Assembly (NCBI GenBank): GCA_023411645.1
Contig: JAEYON010000124.1
Coordinates: 1-27,878 of the forward strand
From: Bacillota bacterium
GTDB lineage: Bacteria; Bacillota; Clostridia; Acetivibrionales; DTU013
Direction: 5' to 3'
DNA length: 27,878 nucleotides
Made by a program: the position numbers and the translations under genes. Positions within the stretch are counted from its first letter, which is position 1. Each line of letters begins with the position of its first letter. The notes beneath the pieces were generated by a model, which saw only the letters and a program-made list of their open reading frames with translations, was not told where the DNA came from and made no database searches. Positions 14,052 through 23,198 of this stretch are shown here, piece by piece.

Positions 14052-16076
14052 TTATACACTTACAACTCCTACAGACTGGATCTCAAGATTTGGATCCAAT
14101 TCATTGTAGGATAACACTATCAATCCCGGTATAGCCTGGTCTGCAAGCTTCTTAAAATAAAGCCGTACAACAGGAGATGCAAGGACAATTGGCTGCTGCC
14201 CTAGCTGCACCAGCTTCTGAACCTGTTTTGAGAGGCTTCCAAGTATCGTATTTGTCGTATTTGGTTCCAGTGTTAGGTATGCACCTGTCTCTGTTTTTTG
14301 CAGAGAATCCATAATAAGTTGCTCAAGCTTGGGATCAAGTGTAATAACGCTGGATTTACTCTCTATGAAGAATTTCTTCGAAATCGCTCTGCCAAGCGCC
14401 TGACGTACATACTCTGTCAGCATGTCCGTATCGTGGGTCACAGAAGCGTAATCGGCCAATGTTTCTAATATGGTGACCATATCCCTGATTGAAACGCCTT
14501 CCTTCAAAAGGTTGGCTAAAACTTTCTGAACCTCTCCCACAGTCATCATCTTCGGAATCAACTCATCAACGATAACAGGATAATTTTGCCTTATATTGTC
14601 AAGCAGCGCTTGGACTTCCTGACGCCCGGTGAGTTCATGTGCAAACTTTTTAATAATCTCCGTCAGATGAGTGGCGATAACGGACGGTGAATCAACAACT
14701 GTATACCCCAGCATTTCAGCACGATCCCTCTGGCCCTCCGTGATCCATATTGCAGGCAGCCCAAAAGCCGGTTCCGTCGTCTTGATCCCATCAATCTCCT
14801 CTTCTGCCAAGCCCGGATTCATCGCAAGGTAATTGTCAAGCATCATCTCCCCGCGGGCCACCTCGACCCCTTTGATCTTGATCTGGTACTCGTTTGGCGC
14901 CAGCTGTATATTGTCTCTCAGGCGAATAATAGGGACAATCATCCCCAGCTCAAGAGCAAGCTGCCTTCTGATCATGACAACTCTATCCAGAAGATCACCG
15001 CCCTGGTTCACATCTGCAAGAGGAATGATGCCATATCCGAATTCCAGTTCGATGGGATCGATTTGAAGAAGAGAAACTACATTCTCGGGCTTTCGGATCT
15101 CTTCCACCTCATTCTCCTCCACCAAAACCTCCTGCTGCTTCTGATCGGCCACCTGTTGTTTTGTTAAGGTGTACCCAATAAAGGCCAGAATAGCTGACAT
15201 CATCAAAAAAGGTATCGTCGGAAGGAAGAGCGCCATTATTGCTGACATTCCTGATGCTATATATAGTACCTTTGGATTACTGAAGACCTGCTTGAGAAAA
15301 TCCGAGCTCAGATCTGATTCCGATGCTGCTCTGGTAACGATAAAGCTGGTCGCGGTAGAAATCATCAGTGCGGGAATCTGGCTGACCAGTCCGTCTCCGA
15401 TGGTCAGGATGGTATACTTGGAAAGAGCATCCTCAAGGGAATCTCCTCGTGAAACCATTCCCATAATGAGGCCGCCTATAATATTTAACACTGTAATGAT
15501 GATGCCCATGATAGCGTCACTTTTTACAAACTTGCTTGCACCGTCCATTGCACCATAGAAATCTGCTTCACGCTGGACCTTTTTTCTTCTTTCCTTTGCT
15601 TCCGATTCATTGATAAGTCCTGAATTCAAATCCGCGTCGATCGCCATCTGTTTACCGGGCATTGCATCGAGGGTAAACCTTGCCGCAACCTCTGCAACTC
15701 TTTCGGAACCTCTGGTGATAACCAGGAAGTTGACCAGAGTGATCAATATAAATATGATAAAGCCCACAACTAGATCATTTCCACCGACAAATCTCCCAAA
15801 GCCTTCAATAACTTTGCCAGCATCGCCATTTCCGATTATCAGCCTGGATGTGCTGACATTGAGCGCCAGACGGAATAGTGTAGTCATGACCAGCAGTGAC
15901 GGGAATATTGAAAGCTGCAGAGCTTCCTTCATATAGACTGTATTAAGAAGAATAATCACAGATACCATGATGTTGATCGCAAGCAAAATGTCGATGAACA
16001 CAGCGGGCAGCGGTACGATAAACGCCAGTACGATACTCACAACAATGATTGGAACTGTCATATCCTTTATTCTCAA
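14052..16076 (-). CDS. flhA: Flagellar export gate protein FlhA
   Basis: A 674-aa FHIPEP-family protein with about eight TM helices in the first 310 residues. The conserved cytoplasmic loop contains MPGKQMAIDADLNSGLI and READFYGAMDGASKFVKSDA (about 139-190). A large cytosolic domain (about 330-674) serves as docking platform for chaperone-substrate complexes. It forms the nonameric ring of the flagellar type III export gate. TTG at 16076 is preferred because GGGGG lies 10 nt upstream and the N-terminus MRIKDMTVPI aligns with typical FlhA starts. The ATG at 16061 has its AAGG only 2 nt away. Confidence 0.96.
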   Translation of the reverse strand: MRIKDMTVPIIVVSIVLAFIVPLPAVFIDILLAINIMVSVIILLNTVYMKEALQLSIFPSLLVMTTLFRLALNVSTSRLIIGNGDAGKVIEGFGRFVGGNDLVVGFIIFILITLVNFLVITRGSERVAEVAARFTLDAMPGKQMAIDADLNSGLINESEAKERRKKVQREADFYGAMDGASKFVKSDAIMGIIITVLNIIGGLIMGMVSRGDSLEDALSKYTILTIGDGLVSQIPALMISTATSFIVTRAASESDLSSDFLKQVFSNPKVLYIASGMSAIMALFLPTIPFLMMSAILAFIGYTLTKQQVADQKQQEVLVEENEVEEIRKPENVVSLLQIDPIELEFGYGIIPLADVNQGGDLLDRVVMIRRQLALELGMIVPIIRLRDNIQLAPNEYQIKIKGVEVARGEMMLDNYLAMNPGLAEEEIDGIKTTEPAFGLPAIWITEGQRDRAEMLGYTVVDSPSVIATHLTEIIKKFAHELTGRQEVQALLDNIRQNYPVIVDELIPKMMTVGEVQKVLANLLKEGVSIRDMVTILETLADYASVTHDTDMLTEYVRQALGRAISKKFFIESKSSVITLDPKLEQLIMDSLQKTETGAYLTLEPNTTNTILGSLSKQVQKLVQLGQQPIVLASPVVRLYFKKLADQAIPGLIVLSYNELDPNLEIQSVGVVSV

Positions 16077-16132
16077 ACTCTGTCAACCCCCTTCCCCGAT
16101 TCTTGGAATCGTTAAAATATAACTTTCGGTCC

Positions 16133-17248
16133 TTATCCTGCCATGGTCTTGTCTTTTCCCTTCAGGCTGTACACAAAGGCCAGAACCTCCGCTACCGCCT
16201 GATATAACTCCTGAGGTATTGCATGACCGATTTCAACCGTACTATAAATTGCTCTTGCAAGTGGCTTATTCTCTACAATCTCAACCTTTGCCTCTTTTGC
16301 GATTTCTTTGATCCTTATTGCAATATAATCCTGTCCCTTGGCTAACAGAACAGGCGCCGCAGCCTCCTGTGCATCATATTTCAACGCACAGGCATAATGT
16401 GTCGGGTTAGTGATAATCACATCCGCCTTTGGAATCTCCTGCATCATCCTTCGCATGGACATCTGCCTTTGCTTCTGCCTGATCTTTGATTTGATTTCTG
16501 GATTACCCTCTATCTGCTTATACTCTTCTTTGACCTCCTGCTTGGTCATTTTCATGTTCTTTTCATACTCCCACCACTGGTAGCCAAAATCAAATACGCC
16601 TAATATAATCAGAACAACGCATATTCGAATCGCTATATCCAGACATGTCAGACCAATAAACGAAGCAATCTGAATAACATCCATATCCATCAGACTCAGG
16701 ATGGTATGAAGCTTACCGTTTAAATACGTGTACGTCACATAACAGATTACTGTGACCTTCAGAACCGCCTTTATCATTTCAATAAGGCCGCGCATTGAAA
16801 ACATACGCTTAAATCCGCTTATTGGATTAATCCTGTTCAATTGAGGTTTCAACGGCTCAAGTGTAAACAAAAAACCTACCTGGGCATAGCTGATAGCAAG
16901 TCCTGCGATCAGAGCAACCAGCATGATCGGTCCGGCAGCGCTGAAAAACACAATAACTCCGTCAATAAAAACGCGCACTATTATATCAGTTATGTACATA
17001 TCTAAGAGGTCAGGATACTCGGTAAATACCTTTACTGTAAACTGAGAAACCTGTCCAAAAATATGACTGCCCGTCATTCTCAGTACAATAAAAATTATAA
17101 GCAAAACCACAGCGGATGAAATCTCTCTGCTCTGGAAAACCTGACCTTTCTTCCTGGCATCCCGTCGCTTTTTTGGGGTTGCCTTTTCAGTTTTTTCTCC
17201 TCCTCCTGCGCCAGCAGCAAACAGCTGGAGGTTCATCCTTAAAATCAT
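16133..17248 (-). CDS. flhB: Flagellar export switch protein FlhB
   Basis: A 371-aa protein. The basic N-terminus carries the GGEKTEKATPKKRRDARKKG block (16-35), followed by four TM helices (about 45-220). The cytoplasmic domain contains the autocleavage motif NPTH (281-284) within ITNPTHYACALKYD. Cleavage switches export specificity from rod/hook to filament substrates together with FliK. The ATG at 17248 overlaps the fliR stop (ATGA) and has AAAGGAG 11 nt upstream; the ATG four codons on is less well placed. Confidence 0.97.
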   Translation of the reverse strand: MILRMNLQLFAAGAGGGEKTEKATPKKRRDARKKGQVFQSREISSAVVLLIIFIVLRMTGSHIFGQVSQFTVKVFTEYPDLLDMYITDIIVRVFIDGVIVFFSAAGPIMLVALIAGLAISYAQVGFLFTLEPLKPQLNRINPISGFKRMFSMRGLIEMIKAVLKVTVICYVTYTYLNGKLHTILSLMDMDVIQIASFIGLTCLDIAIRICVVLIILGVFDFGYQWWEYEKNMKMTKQEVKEEYKQIEGNPEIKSKIRQKQRQMSMRRMMQEIPKADVIITNPTHYACALKYDAQEAAAPVLLAKGQDYIAIRIKEIAKEAKVEIVENKPLARAIYSTVEIGHAIPQELYQAVAEVLAFVYSLKGKDKTMAG

Positions 17249-18033
17249 CCCGGACCAAGCTCCTTTATGTAATACAGCGAACCTGTTTCCATAAGGTCGA
17301 AGATTGTTTCCATTATACCAATAAACATTGGTATTGTAATAACCAGTATAATAATTCCGACTCCGATTTTAAGCGGCATACCAATCACAAAAATATTGAT
17401 CTGGGGAACCATTTTGGATATTGTCCCAAGCGCAATATCCGTAATTAAAATCGTTGCAAGAATAGGTCCCGAAATTTTGATGCCGGTTGCAAAAACAGAT
17501 CCAAACAAATCCATCAGTCCGGTCACCAGATCGCCATTAAACACCGCACTTCCAATAGGCAGTGTTCCAAAGCTGTCATACAGTATCCTTATCAGCATAT
17601 GATGACCGTTAATCGAAAGAAACAGCAGCATGCTGATGATGAAATACACGTTTGATGTTACCGGTACCTGAATGTTGCTGATAGGATCCATTACATTCAC
17701 AATGCCGAAACCGATCTGCATGTCAATGATTTCTCCCGCTATATATATAGCGGTAAAAACCAGGTAAGCAACAAAACCGATGGACAAGCCCACAATAAAC
17801 TCTTTTGCCACCAGCAAGGCGTAACTGAGTATATTGTCGTCATATTGCGCCGCCTGCACCGCTGTGGTATTTACAAGGATCAATGCAATAAAAAACGAAA
17901 AACCGATCTTTAAATAGGTCGGAATGTTTCTTCTTCCAAATATAGGTGCTACCACAAACAAGCCGGTCATTCTCACAAATACAAGCAGAAACATATCAAA
18001 TCCATTTATTATCAATCCTGCCGGTATCTGCAC
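17245..18033 (-). CDS. fliR: Flagellar export gate protein FliR
   Basis: A 262-aa polytopic membrane protein with about six TM helices and the characteristic VRMTGLFVVAPIFGRRNIP segment (about 21-39). It forms the core of the export gate with FliP and FliQ. It starts with GTG at 18033, 8 nt after AGGAGG. It overlaps flhB by 4 nt and lies 18 nt after fliQ. Confidence 0.96.
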   Translation of the reverse strand: MQIPAGLIINGFDMFLLVFVRMTGLFVVAPIFGRRNIPTYLKIGFSFFIALILVNTTAVQAAQYDDNILSYALLVAKEFIVGLSIGFVAYLVFTAIYIAGEIIDMQIGFGIVNVMDPISNIQVPVTSNVYFIISMLLFLSINGHHMLIRILYDSFGTLPIGSAVFNGDLVTGLMDLFGSVFATGIKISGPILATILITDIALGTISKMVPQINIFVIGMPLKIGVGIIILVITIPMFIGIMETIFDLMETGSLYYIKELGPG

Positions 18034-18051
18034 ACTGTAAACCTCCTAATT

Positions 18052-18321
18052 CTACCGAATAAACTGCAGAATACTCTCGTAAAGATTATTAGTGTATTCC
18101 GTCAATATATTGAGCATCCATGTCCCAAACACCGCAATGGCGATGATGATTGACAAAATCTTGGGGATGAATGACAATGTCTGCTCCTGTATCTGCGTAG
18201 TTGCCTGAAAAACACTCACCGCAAGTCCGACAATCAGGCTCACCCCCAGCAGCGGAGCCGATACGTACAAAACTGTCATCAATGCGTTTTGTGCAATATT
18301 TATCACCGTTTCCTGCGTCAT
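18052..18321 (-). CDS. fliQ: Flagellar export gate protein FliQ
   Basis: An 89-aa protein with two TM helices (about 13-38 and 51-74) and the family motif VSVFQATTQIQEQTLSFIPK (about 31-50). Length is typical for FliQ. It packs around the FliP-FliR core of the export gate. ATG at 18321 follows GGGAGGG. Confidence 0.96.
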   Translation of the reverse strand: MTQETVINIAQNALMTVLYVSAPLLGVSLIVGLAVSVFQATTQIQEQTLSFIPKILSIIIAIAVFGTWMLNILTEYTNNLYESILQFIR

Positions 18322-18351
18322 TGCAAACCCTCCCTGCTAATAAAGCCACAC

Positions 18352-19125
18352 CTATGTGATAAAGGATGTAACCAGTGTTTTCGAAATCAAATTCCACCCG
18401 TCCACCATGACAAACAGCAAAATCTTAAAGGGAAGAGAAATCATAATGGGCGGCAGCATCATCATGCCCATGGACATCAAAGTGCTGGATACAACCATAT
18501 CAATGATCAAAAACGGAATATATATAAGAAATCCTATTTTAAAGGCAATTGTCAGCTCATTTATTATGAAAGCAGGAATAATGACCGTCAAAGGCAGATC
18601 CATTACTGAGATCGGTGTCTCAACTTTTGCAAGAGATGTAAAAAAAGCCAGATCCTTTTCATTATCACCAAACTGCTTGATCATAAAGCCCTTAATGACA
18701 TCGGACGAATTTTCCAGAGCCTGCTCCTGTGTGATCTCCTCATTAACGTACGGCTCATATGCCTTGGTGTTGATATCAGAAATCACTGGTGTCATGATAA
18801 AAAGTGATAAAAACAACGCAAGCCCAATCAATACTTGATTGGGCGGCATTTGCTGAGTGCCCAGGGCATTTCTGAGAAACGAGAACACAATGATGATTCT
18901 TGTAAAGGAGGTCATCATAATAATAATGGAGGGAGCCAATGAAAGCACTGTCAGGATTAAAAGAATCTGAATGCTGGAGGATACCTCCTGCGGCGTTGAG
19001 GCCGGCTCTACATTGAAACCGAATTTAAAAGGAAATGCTGATTCGGCCGCATAAGCATTTGAACTGAATATAGTTATGATTAGACTCACAATTGCTACTT
19101 GTAAACCCCTTAGTTTACTTTTCAT
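18352..19125 (-). CDS. fliP: Flagellar export gate protein FliP
   Basis: A 257-aa protein with an N-terminal signal-peptide-like helix (MKSKLRG then a hydrophobic core ending SSNAYA) and four TM helices. The family signatures MMTSFTRIIIVFSFLRNALG and QMPPNQVLIGLALFLSLF are present. It forms the pentameric gate core with FliR. The start is uncertain: ATG at 19125 gives the cleanest signal peptide and only an 11-nt overlap with fliO. In-frame ATGs at 19137 and 19143 and a TTG at 19152 are possible, and none has a strong ribosome binding site, so translation is probably coupled to fliO. Confidence 0.94.
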   Translation of the reverse strand: MKSKLRGLQVAIVSLIITIFSSNAYAAESAFPFKFGFNVEPASTPQEVSSSIQILLILTVLSLAPSIIIMMTSFTRIIIVFSFLRNALGTQQMPPNQVLIGLALFLSLFIMTPVISDINTKAYEPYVNEEITQEQALENSSDVIKGFMIKQFGDNEKDLAFFTSLAKVETPISVMDLPLTVIIPAFIINELTIAFKIGFLIYIPFLIIDMVVSSTLMSMGMMMLPPIMISLPFKILLFVMVDGWNLISKTLVTSFIT

Positions 19126-19615
19126 TTGTATTGTCATCCCCATTTTCTTCAACCTGGTTTATATTTGTAATCCTTTTCAGCCTGTTAAGGTTTGATTTAA
19201 AACCATGTTCATCTTCTATGTCTTGGGGAGCATCAGATATTTCTTTGTTTTTTTCTTTATGTATGTTGTTTCTGTAAATGCCTGCATACTTTTCGAATAA
19301 CGATTTAAAATCAAACGGTCTTTCTTTTTCCTCTGATTCCGCTTCTTGATCGGCAGCTTCTTCAATTTCTACTTTAGAAAGAAATTCAACCGATTTTGGC
19401 GTCGATGCGATCAGAACGTACTCTTTTCCTGCTTTCACCAGATGCAGCCTTTTGTCTGCACTGATCATCACGGTCTCTACCACGCTGATATTCTTGCTTT
19501 TCATTGCCTTGTTCTGCTTTTGCCCGATATATCTGGTGGTCACATATGTCAGAAAAAGCAAGGAGCAAAAGCCAACAAGATACAATATTATTTTTAAAAT
19601 ATCTATCGGCTCCAT
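19115..19615 (-). CDS. fliO: Flagellar biosynthesis protein FliO (FliZ in Bacillus)
   Basis: A 166-aa protein with one N-terminal TM helix (about 7-28) and a small beta domain with VVETVMISADKRLHLVKAGKEYVLI (about 45-69), typical of the FliO family, followed by a long charged tail. FliO assists assembly of the FliP ring. It sits directly before fliP, as expected, and their coding regions overlap. Confidence 0.9.
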   Translation of the reverse strand: MEPIDILKIILYLVGFCSLLFLTYVTTRYIGQKQNKAMKSKNISVVETVMISADKRLHLVKAGKEYVLIASTPKSVEFLSKVEIEEAADQEAESEEKERPFDFKSLFEKYAGIYRNNIHKEKNKEISDAPQDIEDEHGFKSNLNRLKRITNINQVEENGDDNTNEK

Positions 19616-19641
19616 TGTATATCCCCGCCCCTTGTTCCGAA

Positions 19642-20004
19642 TCAGCCTAATACCTTTTTAACAGCCTCAATTACTCTTTCTGCCTGGAACGGTTTGACAA
19701 TAAAGTCTCTGGCTCCTGCCTGGATAGACTCTATAACCATTGCCTGCTGTCCCATTGCAGAGCACATAATAACCTGGGAATCAGAATTTATTTTCCGGAT
19801 CTCCTTGACAGCTTGTATCCCGTCCACCTCAGGCATGGTAATATCCATAATCACCAGATCAGGCACAAGCTCCTTGTACTTTTCGATAGCGCGGCCGCCA
19901 TGTTCGGCTTCTCCGACTACTTCATAACCATTCTTTGAAAGTATGTCCTTAATCATCATCCTCATAAAAGCCGCATCATCAACAATTAAAATCCTTTTTC
20001 CCAT
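19642..20004 (-). CDS. cheY: Chemotaxis response regulator CheY
   Basis: A 120-aa single receiver domain. The acidic pocket is D9/D10, the phospho-acceptor is D54 in VIMDITMPEVDG, the switch residue is S82 in MCSAMGQ and the conserved lysine is K104 in IVKPF. Without an output domain it acts by binding the motor switch (FliM/FliY, encoded just upstream). ATG at 20004 follows GGGGAGAG. It lies 86 bp after fliY. Confidence 0.96.
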   Translation of the reverse strand: MGKRILIVDDAAFMRMMIKDILSKNGYEVVGEAEHGGRAIEKYKELVPDLVIMDITMPEVDGIQAVKEIRKINSDSQVIMCSAMGQQAMVIESIQAGARDFIVKPFQAERVIEAVKKVLG

Positions 20005-20090
20005 AATCTCTCCCCTTATTGTGTGAGTAATGAGCTGTATAAAGTTATGTTACCATTTCACAGCTTCATAATCAAGGTGTATTTTGTCAA

Positions 20091-21278
20091 TCAAAGTCGT
20101 TTGCTGGGATGAATTATATCTGTGATCCTGACGCCAAAGCTTTCATCAATGACCACAACTTCTCCTTTAGCGATTGGTTTGTTGTTTACAAGTATGTCCA
20201 CAGGCTCTCCTGCTAGCTTGTCCAGCTCTATGATAGATCCCGGACTGAATTCCAGTATATCCTTGATAAGCTTTTCCGTCCTGCCAAGCTCAACTGTGAT
20301 CTGAAGAGGAACATCCATGATCAAGCTGATGTTTTTCCTGTCGAGTACAATACGTCCATCGTCAAAATTTTGAAAATGCGCCTGCTGAACATTAACTGGT
20401 TCCCTGAATTGCCTCGAATCTACAGGTCTCTCGTAGCTATAATCCATTTGATAACTCTGCTGGGGCGGAGGCGGGATCTGATAACCCTGTTGCGACTGCG
20501 GCGGCATCTGACCGACGGACGGCGCCATTTCCGGAGCAGGTTCCCTCCGAACAGGCTGTGACGGCTTAATGATCTCCTTAGGCAACTCATATGTCCCGCT
20601 ATCTGTGTTCATATTTATCAGGTTTTCAACCATCGTTTTTGCAAAGGGCAAAGGCAGTATCTGCATAATCTCACTGTCAATCAGCGACCCGATGACCATC
20701 TTAAATGAAATCTTGACAACCTGTTCGTTATCTGTTACCTGGATATTCTGACGTATATTATCAATTTCAAAAATAAAAGCCTTTGGTGGCGAAATATCAA
20801 TCCTTTTGTCAAACATAGAAGACATGGATGTGGAAGAAGAGCCAACCATTTGATTCATGGCTTCGCTAATCGCACTCAGGTGCAATTCAGATAGAGTTCC
20901 CTGGGTATTTGTTCCGTCGCCGCCCATCATCAGGTCGGCAATGACCTTTACATCGTCCTCTTTCAATATCAGAAGGTTTGTTCCTATTAAGCCGTTCGTA
21001 TACTCAACCTTTACGCCGACAAAGGATTGTGAATACTCCTGTGCTATACCGTCCCATGTGTTGACCGTAACCTTTGGGGTCGTAATCGTGACCTTCTGAC
21101 CCAATAATGTAAACAGCGTTGTCGCAGATGTCCCCATGCTTATGTTACCGATTTCCCCGAGTGCATCTATTTCCTGCGAATTTAATGTTTCAAGCTCAAA
21201 TACGGACTCCGTCGGCTGCTCTGATGAAGTACCACTCAATAAAGCATCTATTTCAGCTTGTGACAACATATCTCCCAT
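20091..21278 (-). CDS. fliY: Motor switch phosphatase FliY (FliN-type C-terminus)
   Basis: A 395-aa protein. The N-terminal MLSQAEIDALLSG peptide (4-16) is a CheY-P binding motif. The CheC-like phosphatase domain has two ExxN sites, GEIGNISMG (E42, N45) and SEAMNQMVG (E139, N142). A Pro/Gln-rich linker follows (about 240-300), then a C-terminal FliN/SpoA domain (about 315-392). It is both a structural C-ring component and a CheY-P phosphatase. Its ATG overlaps the fliM TAA by one base (TAATG). Confidence 0.96.
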   Translation of the reverse strand: MGDMLSQAEIDALLSGTSSEQPTESVFELETLNSQEIDALGEIGNISMGTSATTLFTLLGQKVTITTPKVTVNTWDGIAQEYSQSFVGVKVEYTNGLIGTNLLILKEDDVKVIADLMMGGDGTNTQGTLSELHLSAISEAMNQMVGSSSTSMSSMFDKRIDISPPKAFIFEIDNIRQNIQVTDNEQVVKISFKMVIGSLIDSEIMQILPLPFAKTMVENLINMNTDSGTYELPKEIIKPSQPVRREPAPEMAPSVGQMPPQSQQGYQIPPPPQQSYQMDYSYERPVDSRQFREPVNVQQAHFQNFDDGRIVLDRKNISLIMDVPLQITVELGRTEKLIKDILEFSPGSIIELDKLAGEPVDILVNNKPIAKGEVVVIDESFGVRITDIIHPSKRL

Positions 21279-22264
21279 TACTCTTCCTCCTTTTTCAGAA
21301 CCCTGGTGATTTTAACCGCTACCTTATTTTTTTTCACACCCGGGGTTGCGTAAAATTTCAAATGGTTTCCAACATGTATTTCCATATCCTCATTGACTCC
21401 TGTGTCCAGAGGAAGCACATCTCCGGGCTGCAGATCAATAAACTCCTGGACAGATATTATGCTCTTTCCTAAGACCGCCTTCACAGGCACTCTTGTGTTC
21501 TCTACTCTGTTTTCAATACTTTCTTTCATTTCAGGTGTAGCTTCTTTCTCAACTGTTGAAAACCAAAATTTGGTGCTAAGCTTTGAAACAATAGGCTCAA
21601 CAACCATGTGGGGAATGCAGATGTTTATCATACCATCCACATCACCTACTCTTGCGCTTAATGTGATCAGCGCAATCGTTTCATTCTGAGCCACTATTTG
21701 TGCAAACTGGGCATTTGTTTCTATCTTGTCCAGCCTGGGTCTGATCGAAATGACGTTCTCCCAAGGTTCACGCATTAAGTTCAGTATTTGTATAATTATT
21801 CTTTCAATGATCGCAAGTTCGATCTCTGTAAACTCTCTGACCCGTTCCATGGAAGTGCCTCTGCCTCCCAGGATTCTATCAACCAAAGCATATGAAATAT
21901 TAGGTTCAATTTCAAAAATTATAGAACCAGTCATGGGTGCAAAATCAATAATAGCCAAAATGACCGGATTTGATACTGAATTGCTGAAATCGCTGTATGG
22001 CAATGCCTCCACCGAAACCACGTCAACCTGTACCAGAGTTCTGAGATAACCTGTCAGGAAATTGGTCACGAGCCGTGCATAATTATCATATATGATATTA
22101 AGTGTTTTGATATGATCCTTTGCAAATTTGCTGGCTCTTTTGAAATCATGGTTTTTGACCTTTTTTTCCTGCGTGGTTGTCTGCATTTCATGGGCATCGA
22201 TTTCACCCGTACTCAGCGCTTTTAGAAGATCATCTATTTCATTTTGTGATAAAATATCGCCCAC
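21278..22264 (-). CDS. fliM: Flagellar motor switch protein FliM
   Basis: A 328-aa protein with the N-terminal CheY-P binding peptide ILSQNEIDDLLKAL (4-17), a CheC-like middle domain (about 45-235) and a C-terminal SpoA/FliN-like domain (about 250-325). It forms the C-ring that sets rotation direction. It starts with GTG at 22264, 5 nt after GAGGTGAT. Confidence 0.97.
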   Translation of the reverse strand: MGDILSQNEIDDLLKALSTGEIDAHEMQTTTQEKKVKNHDFKRASKFAKDHIKTLNIIYDNYARLVTNFLTGYLRTLVQVDVVSVEALPYSDFSNSVSNPVILAIIDFAPMTGSIIFEIEPNISYALVDRILGGRGTSMERVREFTEIELAIIERIIIQILNLMREPWENVISIRPRLDKIETNAQFAQIVAQNETIALITLSARVGDVDGMINICIPHMVVEPIVSKLSTKFWFSTVEKEATPEMKESIENRVENTRVPVKAVLGKSIISVQEFIDLQPGDVLPLDTGVNEDMEIHVGNHLKFYATPGVKKNKVAVKITRVLKKEEE

Positions 22265-22334
22265 GAAAAATCACCTCGCTTTACTCTCCGGAGAATTTGC
22301 CTTGCTCACCAAACAATTTACTTCGAAAATTGCT

Positions 22335-22862
22335 TTACTGGAACAGCCATTGGGAAAATACAACCCTGTATATTACATCCTCCGGCTTATCAACGCCTTC
22401 ATTCATCAGAGCATTAATCTGTTTTGTCAGGTCTTCCTTAGCTGCGTCCATCACAGTCAAATCCTTTACATCCTCCGAAGTCAGCGTCATGAAAAACCGA
22501 ATGACAAGCTCCTGAATCTCTTCCACGCGTGCGGCAACAATTTCAGAAACTACTGCTTTTTTATCACGCTTGAGCTCTTTGTAACATTTAAGAGTAACAT
22601 TAACCTGAATGATGGATATTTTATTGGTGTCGGTATTCTTTAAATTGAAATACCTCGCACTGTCATAGAGCGGTATTTTGATCAATTCATCTTCACTGGG
22701 GACCTCTCTGACTTCTTCGATAGGAACGCCGTTCTCGTCCACCTCTGCCTGACCGCGGGACGAACCCTGTACAACGAACAGGTATCCTGCCAGCGCAGCT
22801 AATGACACTGCAAGAACTGCAACAATAATGATAAGTATAAAAAACGTACTTTTAGACTCCAA
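22335..22862 (-). CDS. fliL: Basal-body-associated protein FliL
   Basis: A 175-aa protein with a single N-terminal TM anchor (about 7-31) and an extracytoplasmic domain that includes YFNLKNTDTNKISIIQVNVT, typical of FliL. It supports stator function around the motor. The only sensible start is TTG at 22862, with AGAGGGGG 8 nt upstream, 14 nt after the flbD stop. Stator genes motA/motB, which often sit between flbD and fliL in Clostridia, are absent here. Confidence 0.9.
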   Translation of the reverse strand: MESKSTFFILIIIVAVLAVSLAALAGYLFVVQGSSRGQAEVDENGVPIEEVREVPSEDELIKIPLYDSARYFNLKNTDTNKISIIQVNVTLKCYKELKRDKKAVVSEIVAARVEEIQELVIRFFMTLTSEDVKDLTVMDAAKEDLTKQINALMNEGVDKPEDVIYRVVFSQWLFQ

Positions 22863-22876
22863 ACCTTATGCCCCCT

Positions 22877-23080
22877 CTATCTTTTGTGTGTGTCTGCATA
22901 AATCAGAATGTTCCCTCTAAATTCAATAATCTTATCGATTACTTCCTCTACAGATTCCCTGCAGACATATTTCTTTGCCTCAGAAGTCGATATCACCGTA
23001 TCCGGTGTCGCTTCTATTGTCTCTATCATATCACTGTTCAGGACATAGACCGAGCCGTTAAGCCTGGTTAACTTAATCAT
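22877..23080 (-). CDS. flbD: FlbD-family flagellar protein
   Basis: A 67-aa protein that matches the FlbD (SwrD) family end to end: the opening MIKLTRLNGSVYVLNSDMIE, then IEATPDTVIS and ESVEEVIDKIIEFR. In Bacillus the equivalent SwrD raises motor power. It lies between flgE and fliL, the canonical position. The long 203-bp gap upstream of it contains hairpins and a possible sigma-28-type promoter. Confidence 0.93.
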   Translation of the reverse strand: MIKLTRLNGSVYVLNSDMIETIEATPDTVISTSEAKKYVCRESVEEVIDKIIEFRGNILIYADTHKR

Positions 23081-23116
23081 AATATTATTACCTCAAAAAC
23101 TCAATAGATAATTTCA

Positions 23117-23148
23117 AATTTCTACATATTGTGTATGTATCTGAAATT
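23117..23148 (-). other. AT-rich hairpin in the flgE-flbD gap
   Basis: AATTTC(AGA)TACATA and TATGTAGAAATT (minus strand) pair over 12 bp with a 3-nt bulge and a 5-nt loop. It lies in the predicted leader of flbD, close to its ribosome binding site. Function unknown. Confidence 0.4.
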
Positions 23149-23149
23149 A

Positions 23150-23175
23150 TTATCGGGTTTATTCTGTATTTTCTA
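23150..23175 (-). promoter_or_regulatory. Possible sigma-28-type promoter upstream of flbD
   Basis: On the minus strand TAGA (23172-23175) and CCCGATAA (23150-23157) resemble the SigD consensus TAAA-N15-GCCGATAA, with one mismatch in each element and a 14-nt spacer instead of 15. It lies in the longest internal gap of the operon. It is suggestive only. Confidence 0.28.
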
Positions 23176-23198
23176 CAGCATTATTTTACTGCATATCC

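Noticed and set aside
22128..22643. A 171-codon plus-strand frame over fliL/fliM
   Set aside because: Antisense to two well-supported genes, with no plausible protein features.
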